The notes beneath the pieces are model-generated. The model had not been told where the DNA came from. It made no database searches and saw nothing but the letters and a program-made list of their open reading frames with translations. Below are positions 58,243 through 64,000 of a stretch of DNA of 64,000 bases, in pieces. Made by a program: the position numbers and the translations under genes. Within the stretch, counting starts at the first letter, position 1; every line of letters begins with the position of its first letter. Source of the stretch: Pisolithus tinctorius (Eukaryota; Basidiomycota; Agaricomycetes; Boletales; Pisolithaceae); assembly GCA_024663395.1 (NCBI GenBank), contig JANFAH010000001.1, forward strand, positions 2,480,001 to 2,544,000, in the 5' to 3' direction.

Positions 58243-59959
58243 ATGTCACCCAAGTCCGCCTTGTTCGAGGGCGAGAAAACCACAGTGAAGTCGGCCATTC
58301 CATCAGAGGACAACAAAATTTACTTCGCCACGCCTGTTCGCGTCTACTTTGCACATCCCCAACAATACAAGTGGACCTATGGAGGTTTACAGGGCGCTCT
58401 CGCACTCGTTGAGGATTTTTCTAAGCGTGCGTATTTCGTGAAGCTGGTGGACATTTTTGGGAGCCGAGGTGTCATATGGTCGCATGAGGTATATGAGGGG
58501 CTCGAGTTGAACCAGGACAAACCCTTCTTTTATTCATTTGCCGGTGATGTGAGTCTCTTCTCCCCGGAAATGTCGTCCTTCTGTTGATGCGTTATGGCCT
58601 ACGCTATGGAAGTCATGTATGATTGGTCTGGTCTTCTCCGACCAAAAGGACGCAAAGCTCTTTCACAAAAAGCTCACCAATCGCAAAGCGATCAAAGGTT
58701 CGGTCAACATGTCTCATATTGTCATTCTTACACTGATGACCCTTCTTACAGCGAAAGCCACCCAAGTAGCAAAGCCAGTTTCAAAGGGCGGTAAGATTGA
58801 CAAGTCCATGATATCGGGTCCGGTGCAAGGTTCCTTCAAGCATGTCGCGCACATGGAATTCGATCTTGAGAAGGGTTTTATTGTTGAGGGCGTAGATAAA
58901 TCCTGGGGACAACTTGCCGCCGACTTGGGGGTGCATGGTATTCCCACAGACGTTGTTGAGGCCAACACGGATTTCATTCGGGAGTTCTTCGAAAAGGCGA
59001 AACAAAATGGTCATATCCAGGATACGGAACCTGCCAAGAAGAAGCCACCACCCCCACCTGTCCCTCGACGCGGAATGCATGGTCCCTCGGCAAGTGTTAC
59101 TTCGACCAACGGCGACATCCAACCCGCTCCGGCACCCCCAGTACCTCCTACAAGGGTACCGCATACTAAGCCAATCCCCCCTCCTCAGCCGCGATCTGCA
59201 CAACGCAATTCAGGCGCTCCTATCCCACCACCACCACCTTCCAGAAGTTCTGCTCAGCCGCCGCCACCCCCTCCTATTCGACCAGCTAGTGCTGCACCTG
59301 TGCATCCTTCTCGCCCAGCTCCTCCACGCCCAGGAGTGACCCCTCCACTTACCAACGGACCACCACAACCACCGCCACCACCGCCGCCATCAACCAGCGG
59401 GCCACCACCACCACCACGACCTCCGCCATCAACCAATGGTCCTCCACCACCACGACCTCCGCCATCAACCAGTGGTCCACCGCCACCACGACCACCACCG
59501 TCAACCAGTGGTCCTCCACCTCCACCTCCGCCTCCACCCCCGCCTCCACCACCTCCACCGCCACCCCCGACAACTGGGTCTCCTCCAACCACTCATGGAC
59601 CACCCTCTCCTCCAACTGAAGATGACGTGCCACCCCCTCCTCCACCCCCACCACCTCCCACTTCAGCGTCGGCACTCCCAGCTATGCCACCCTCCCAGCC
59701 CGGCCGCGCTGATCTTTTGGCGTCCATCCGGGGGCAAAGCGTCCACAATCTGCGCAAGACCCCCAAAGTCGATCCCAACGCAACGTCGACGCTCGCGCCT
59801 ACCGCAGACGAACCTAGTACACGTAGCGGTGATAGTGGCGGAACTACAGTTGCGGCTGGTGGTGATTTAACTGCTGCACTTGCAGCCGCGTTACTGCAAA
59901 GGAGTAAGAAATTAGGAGAGAGCGATGAGGAGGATGAGGATGATGATGACTGGGATTAG
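58243..59959 (+). CDS. LAS17: WASP/Las17 actin nucleation-promoting factor
   Basis: Activates Arp2/3 at endocytic actin patches. Inferred exons 58243-58548, 58613-58697 and 58752-59959 sum to 1,599 nt and give 532 aa. The WH1/EVH1 domain spans residues 1-130 and includes ATPVRVYFAHP, WTYGGLQGAL, RAYFVKLVD and GLVFSDQKD. A CRIB/GBD-like motif follows near residue 150: ISGPVQGSFKHVAH. Then comes a proline-rich region (about 227-443) with long PPPPPPP runs, a WH2 motif RADLLASIRGQSVHNLRK near 450, and an acidic tail SDEEDEDDDDDWD, the Arp2/3-binding terminus. The second intron is 54 nt and open in frame, so its retention would add 18 hydrophobic residues (part is MSHIVILTLMTLL) instead of breaking the frame. 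Confidence 0.93.
58698..58751 (+). other. 54-nt in-frame intron of WASP (3n, no stop)
   Basis: GTTCGG to CTTCTTACAG. Because the frame stays open, the intron is judged by sequence: the translated segment is hydrophobic and absent from WH1-proline linkers, and the donor/acceptor and CTGAT branch region look right. An unspliced gene model would read straight through it. Confidence 0.65.
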
Positions 59960-60404
59960 ATTAGTTACTATTTTATGACGTTTATACAATCGAATACCCG
60001 GTGTCCTGTCCCGGTTCAATTGTGATGTATGATATATGCGAGTATGTAAGTGAACGTTGGTTACGGTAGTTCGGAAGTACTCGTTGAGTCCGATCTTCCC
60101 AAATGACGCTTCCTTGCGTACGGAGTTGAATGCACCGCATGATATCACCACGAACGTCCCCATAGTCACTGTTCCATAAAATGCAGCCAGCCAGCCAGCC
60201 AGTGGCATGTATCCAAGGACGACGATACGATGATAACCTGATTTGGGCTGGAAGGCGATTGCCGAGATTGGTGTGACAAATGAGGGGGAACAGTTCGGGA
60301 CAAGCCCACCCTCGACCCCAGCTTTACTCCCTGTCAACTCCAATCCTCCATCGCATCTCCCGCCGTCGCAGAAGAGACGATAGCCGAACGAGATCTGTAA
60401 GAAA
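59960..60404. other. WASP 3' flank and calmodulin upstream region
   Basis: 0.45 kb containing the calmodulin promoter and 5' UTR. There is a short (CCAG)n tandem run at about 60183-60202. C/T-rich leader with CTGTAAG just before the ATG. No gene. Confidence 0.5.
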
Positions 60405-61280
<876 letters not shown>

Positions 61281-61521
61281 TCAGCTTTCTTGTACTCTTT
61301 AACCCCAATAGCATCTTTGTTTTGTAGTACATTTTGCAGTGATTACATTCTGAATTTTGTAATCATTTACATTGGAAAACCAACTACTGCATCAGGAAAT
61401 TGTAAAGGTGATGATATTTGCAGTTAATTATAGTGACCAAATGTCAATGTGATATGGAGACTCAAGACAACCAATGGGCAGTCCATAGATGTCATTGCAA
61501 CTCTAACATCAGGATAGCATA
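61281..61521. other. CpG-free flank between calmodulin and foldback element
   Basis: A/T-rich sequence with no CG dinucleotide after about 61280. It may be calmodulin 3' UTR followed by part of a repeat. It contains TGTCAATGTG at about 61443, which is a possible start of the retrotransposon LTR (see 63104). Confidence 0.5.
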
Positions 61522-61523
61522 TA

Positions 61524-62165
61524 CAGTGGCTCACAAAATTGTCCCAATGTTTGCATGTTTTTCATTAATCATGGTGTAGTGAGTGAACTATCATTACTGA
61601 GTCCAAGGTGTTGGTGGATGGATTAAAGCAGCTGGTCATGGCTCTCTGATGAGCCATATTACATAATATTTGGATAGAAACTGATGGAAGAATACACAAA
61701 TGAAAATGAGAGCTCATTGGGACAATTATGTAACTTTGTGATATACTGGAGATGTAGTCCTCAGGAACACATATAAAACATGGTGAGATGCTCACTAATG
61801 CTTACATAATGGATTACATGGTCTACCGAATGATTTGTCAACAAACAAACAATGCCAAACAGTGATTTTGTACCCCTAAGCCTCCTTGCTGTAACACAAG
61901 TCAAGAAATCACCAGTCTGGCTCATCAGGGACATTCTGTCAGGGCAACCTCAGCAAATGCTGGTGTACACTATAGTATAATCAATAGAACATGCTATCAA
62001 CACCATTGGTCTTTTCAGAAACCTGCTGGAAGTCATTTCCTGCACTGTTTCCCCATCAATGCCCCATGTGTCCTGGAACTAATCAGTACTGTGAGAGCTG
62101 AGAATGATGTGGAGATCCATTCTGGCATTCATCATATCATAAGCAAACCAATCACCCACTAACTA
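61524..62165 (+). repeat. Left inverted arm of foldback element
   Basis: Reverse complement of 62460-63101. Contains ACCGAA near 61826, the only CpG in the arm. Transcription across both arms would give a long hairpin RNA. Confidence 0.92.
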
Positions 62166-62459
62166 CTACATCACAGCTGAAGAGAAGCCTGCCTGAAGGC
62201 TCAGGTGAAGCACCACCCTCCTGGGCACTCCCAGTATCATGGGAGGGTTGGCCAGACTGTGCTCTGAGCTGAACTGGGGATCACTGGGAAGGAGTTATTT
62301 GGACATATAAGACTAAAGGAAATATGCAGTGCCTGATAGAAGGCCAGGAATGTGTAACCTGGTGGCTCAGTAGCATATCCCTCCCCATGGTACCTGGAGT
62401 GAGAGAGGGTTTACCTTCACCCTGACCTCCATACCAGTTTCCCCTCCACAGAAATGCAC

Positions 62460-63101
62460 TAGTTAATGGGTGATTGGTTTGCTTATGATATGATGAATGC
62501 CAGAATGGATCTCCACATCATTCTCAGCTCTCACAGTACTGATTAGTTCCAGGACACATGGGGCATTGATGGGGAAACAGTGCAGGAAATGACTTCCAGC
62601 AGGTTTCTGAAAAGACCAATGGTGTTGATAGCATGTTCTATTGATTATACTATAGTGTACACCAGCATTTGCTGAGGTTGCCCTGACAGAATGTCCCTGA
62701 TGAGCCAGACTGGTGATTTCTTGACTTGTGTTACAGCAAGGAGGCTTAGGGGTACAAAATCACTGTTTGGCATTGTTTGTTTGTTGACAAATCATTCGGT
62801 AGACCATGTAATCCATTATGTAAGCATTAGTGAGCATCTCACCATGTTTTATATGTGTTCCTGAGGACTACATCTCCAGTATATCACAAAGTTACATAAT
62901 TGTCCCAATGAGCTCTCATTTTCATTTGTGTATTCTTCCATCAGTTTCTATCCAAATATTATGTAATATGGCTCATCAGAGAGCCATGACCAGCTGCTTT
63001 AATCCATCCACCAACACCTTGGACTCAGTAATGATAGTTCACTCACTACACCATGATTAATGAAAAACATGCAAACATTGGGACAATTTTGTGAGCCACT
63101 G
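62460..63101 (-). repeat. Right inverted arm of foldback element
   Basis: Partner of the left arm, ending GCCACTG next to TA. The near-identity implies a recent origin or gene conversion between arms. Confidence 0.92.
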
Positions 63102-63103
63102 TA

Positions 63104-63720
63104 CTGACAATTCTCCTGTAAGTTATAACATGGTGAGCCACAATTACCATGGTTTGGTCTGAATGTCAACTGTTTCCCAGTAGTGATCACAAAGAGGAAG
63201 GTTGATCACCAGTTGCTATGGCTTTATCACCTAGTGTCATCCAGGTGAAATGTGTCATCTCAGTCTACAATTACATCAGGAAATTAACCAAATACTATTA
63301 GTGCTTTTTATGGTGTTATTTTTCTACTTCAACTATTACAGCTATTTCTGGTGTCACACACCAAAGGTGTTTGGTGACATGGACATGGATATTGCTGATG
63401 GATGGAGATGAAAGACTAGAGCCCTAATGCATAGGAGGACAGCCAGGAATGTTGGCAGTCATCCTTCACACAAGAACAAGTCATCAATGCCAAAGAAAAG
63501 AGAAGGAAGTGAGTTAAGTGCCCATAAAACTAACAAAGGTATGAGTCTTGGTGCATGAAGTAGTCACTGAGGTGGAAAATAATGGTGTGGAAAATTTATA
63601 GTACCATAGTTAGTAAGCAGGGTGACATCAGAATTTAATTCTGAAGGTTGGGGAGAAATTCCAAGCCCTCTGGGAGAAACTCTGAAGATGCTACCATAAT
63701 TCTGGAATGCATTCTTGACA
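63104..63720 (-). mobile_element. Probable Ty1/copia 3' LTR (left limit uncertain)
   Basis: On the minus strand, the sequence right after the polymerase stop is GAGGGGGAG, a polypurine tract, followed by TGTCAAGAATGC, a typical TG start of an LTR, so the LTR begins at 63720 and extends leftwards. Its far end is not defined by eye: it could be anywhere to 63104 or continue on the other side of the foldback element (about 61442). The stretch has no CpG and no recognisable gene. Confidence 0.6.
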
Positions 63721-63727
63721 CTCCCCC

Positions 63728-64000
63728 TCAATTGGAACAAAGTCTGAGTGCAGATGTGAAATGTTTCATCTTGATGCTCAGTAAAGGTTTGGTAAGGGTA
63801 TCAGCAACCATGTCATCAGTAGGACAATAAATTAAATGAAAGGAATGATTTTCCACAGTGAAACAAATGAAATGGTATTGTATGTCAATGTGCTTGGTGT
63901 GAGTGTGATAGCTGGCATCTTTGGTGAGTGTGATGGTGGATTGGCTGTTGGAATACAGCAGGATAGGGTATTTGAGTGGGCAGAAAACTTCCCTGATGAG
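63728..64000 (-). CDS. Ty1/copia retrotransposon polyprotein, RNase H C-terminal end (runs off window)
   Basis: The minus-strand translation gives LLYSNSQSTITLTKDASY, HTHTKHIDIQYHFI, IYCPTDDMVADTLTKPL and a final KMKHFTSALRLCSN-stop (TGA, 63728-63730). This is the end of copia polymerase RNase H with its C-terminal tail: the TKHIDIxYHFI and PTxDMxADxLTK blocks are family hallmarks. The rest of the element lies past the window end. The frame is open over the 273 nt visible, but the CpG-free state suggests methylation history. Compared with active elements, N-for-D in YSDNQS (here SNSQS) hints at decay. Confidence 0.88.
   Translation of the reverse strand, partial: LIREVFCPLKYPILLYSNSQSTITLTKDASYHTHTKHIDIQYHFICFTVENHSFHLIYCPTDDMVADTLTKPLLSIKMKHFTSALRLCSN

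Larger units (their letters stand above)
61524..63101. mobile_element. Foldback DNA transposon-like element with 642-bp inverted arms, TA-flanked
   Basis: Arms 61524-62165 and 62460-63101 are reverse complements with no indels (coordinates sum to 124625 throughout) and one mismatch seen (62159/62466). They surround a 294-bp unique core. The ends read CAGTGGCTCACAAAATTG inward, and TA stands at both flanks (61522-61523, 63102-63103), which is the target-site form of Tc1/mariner-type elements. Both arms carry the same 76-codon open frame in opposite orientation; its composition does not suggest a protein. I find no transposase (no DDE motif), so it would be non-autonomous. The core, 62166-62459, is GC-richer than the arms and has no coding frame. 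Apart from one CpG at the same site in each arm, the element is CpG-free. Confidence 0.9.

Noticed and set aside
59254..59592. Minus-strand glycine-rich frame of 112 codons
   Set aside because: Antisense image of the poly-proline tract of WASP (CCN read as GGN).
61565..61795. 76-codon open frame identical to 62830-63060 on the other strand
   Set aside because: It is a consequence of the inverted arms; composition and absence of motif give no support for a protein.
62341..62430. TGGCTCAGTAGC resembling a tRNA A box (SINE) in the foldback core
   Set aside because: No matching B box or clover-leaf; only the short A-box-like string is present.

Overview
This 64-kb window comes from a filamentous basidiomycete, most likely an Agaricomycete. 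Genes are densely interrupted by introns of about 47-70 nt with GTRNGT donors, CTRAY-like branch sites and YAG acceptors. Very small exons are common. The gene set includes fungal markers: a PriA-type cysteine-rich secreted protein, an Ole1-type desaturase with a C-terminal cytochrome b5 domain, Rcf2, Las17/WASP, Gna1 and a DUF4238 protein. Gene models below were built by hand from protein similarity remembered from the families plus splice signals. In every complete model the exon lengths sum to a multiple of three.

Layout. 0-24 kb is a housekeeping block: MO25/Hym1 (5' truncated), DNA polymerase epsilon catalytic subunit, a large CAMK-type kinase, an Snc/VAMP synaptobrevin, a decayed desaturase copy, ribosomal protein eL24, glucosamine-6-phosphate N-acetyltransferase, a DUF4238 protein with an apparent in-frame stop, and the SSU processome protein Utp7. 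24-46.6 kb is looser: the intact Ole1-type desaturase (paralogue of the decayed copy), an NmrA/epimerase-like NAD(P)-binding protein, a PriA-like secreted protein, Rcf2, a mitochondrial D-lactate dehydrogenase, a stand-alone 5-oxoprolinase B half (HyuB-like) and a broken class-V aminotransferase. These are separated by 1.5-3.3 kb stretches in which I see no gene. 47-61.3 kb holds a UBR7/Mlo2-like protein, an acyl-CoA oxidase, a monocarboxylate-transporter-like MFS protein, WASP and calmodulin.

61.3-64 kb is a different kind of DNA. Immediately after the calmodulin stop codon the sequence becomes almost free of CpG. It contains a 1,578-bp foldback element with near-perfect 642-bp inverted arms flanked by TA, and the 3' end of a Ty1/copia retrotransposon on the minus strand running off the window.

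Functional threads: lipid metabolism (desaturase, acyl-CoA oxidase), mitochondrial respiration (Rcf2, D-lactate dehydrogenase), actin/secretion and signalling (WASP, synaptobrevin, calmodulin, MO25, kinase), and replication/ribosome production (Pol epsilon, eL24, Utp7). They do not form a recognisable biosynthetic cluster. The most unusual signals are the CpG-free foldback/retroelement island abutting calmodulin, the density of microexons (7-22 nt) and GC-AG introns, the duplicated and decayed desaturase, and the nonsense codon in the DUF4238 gene.
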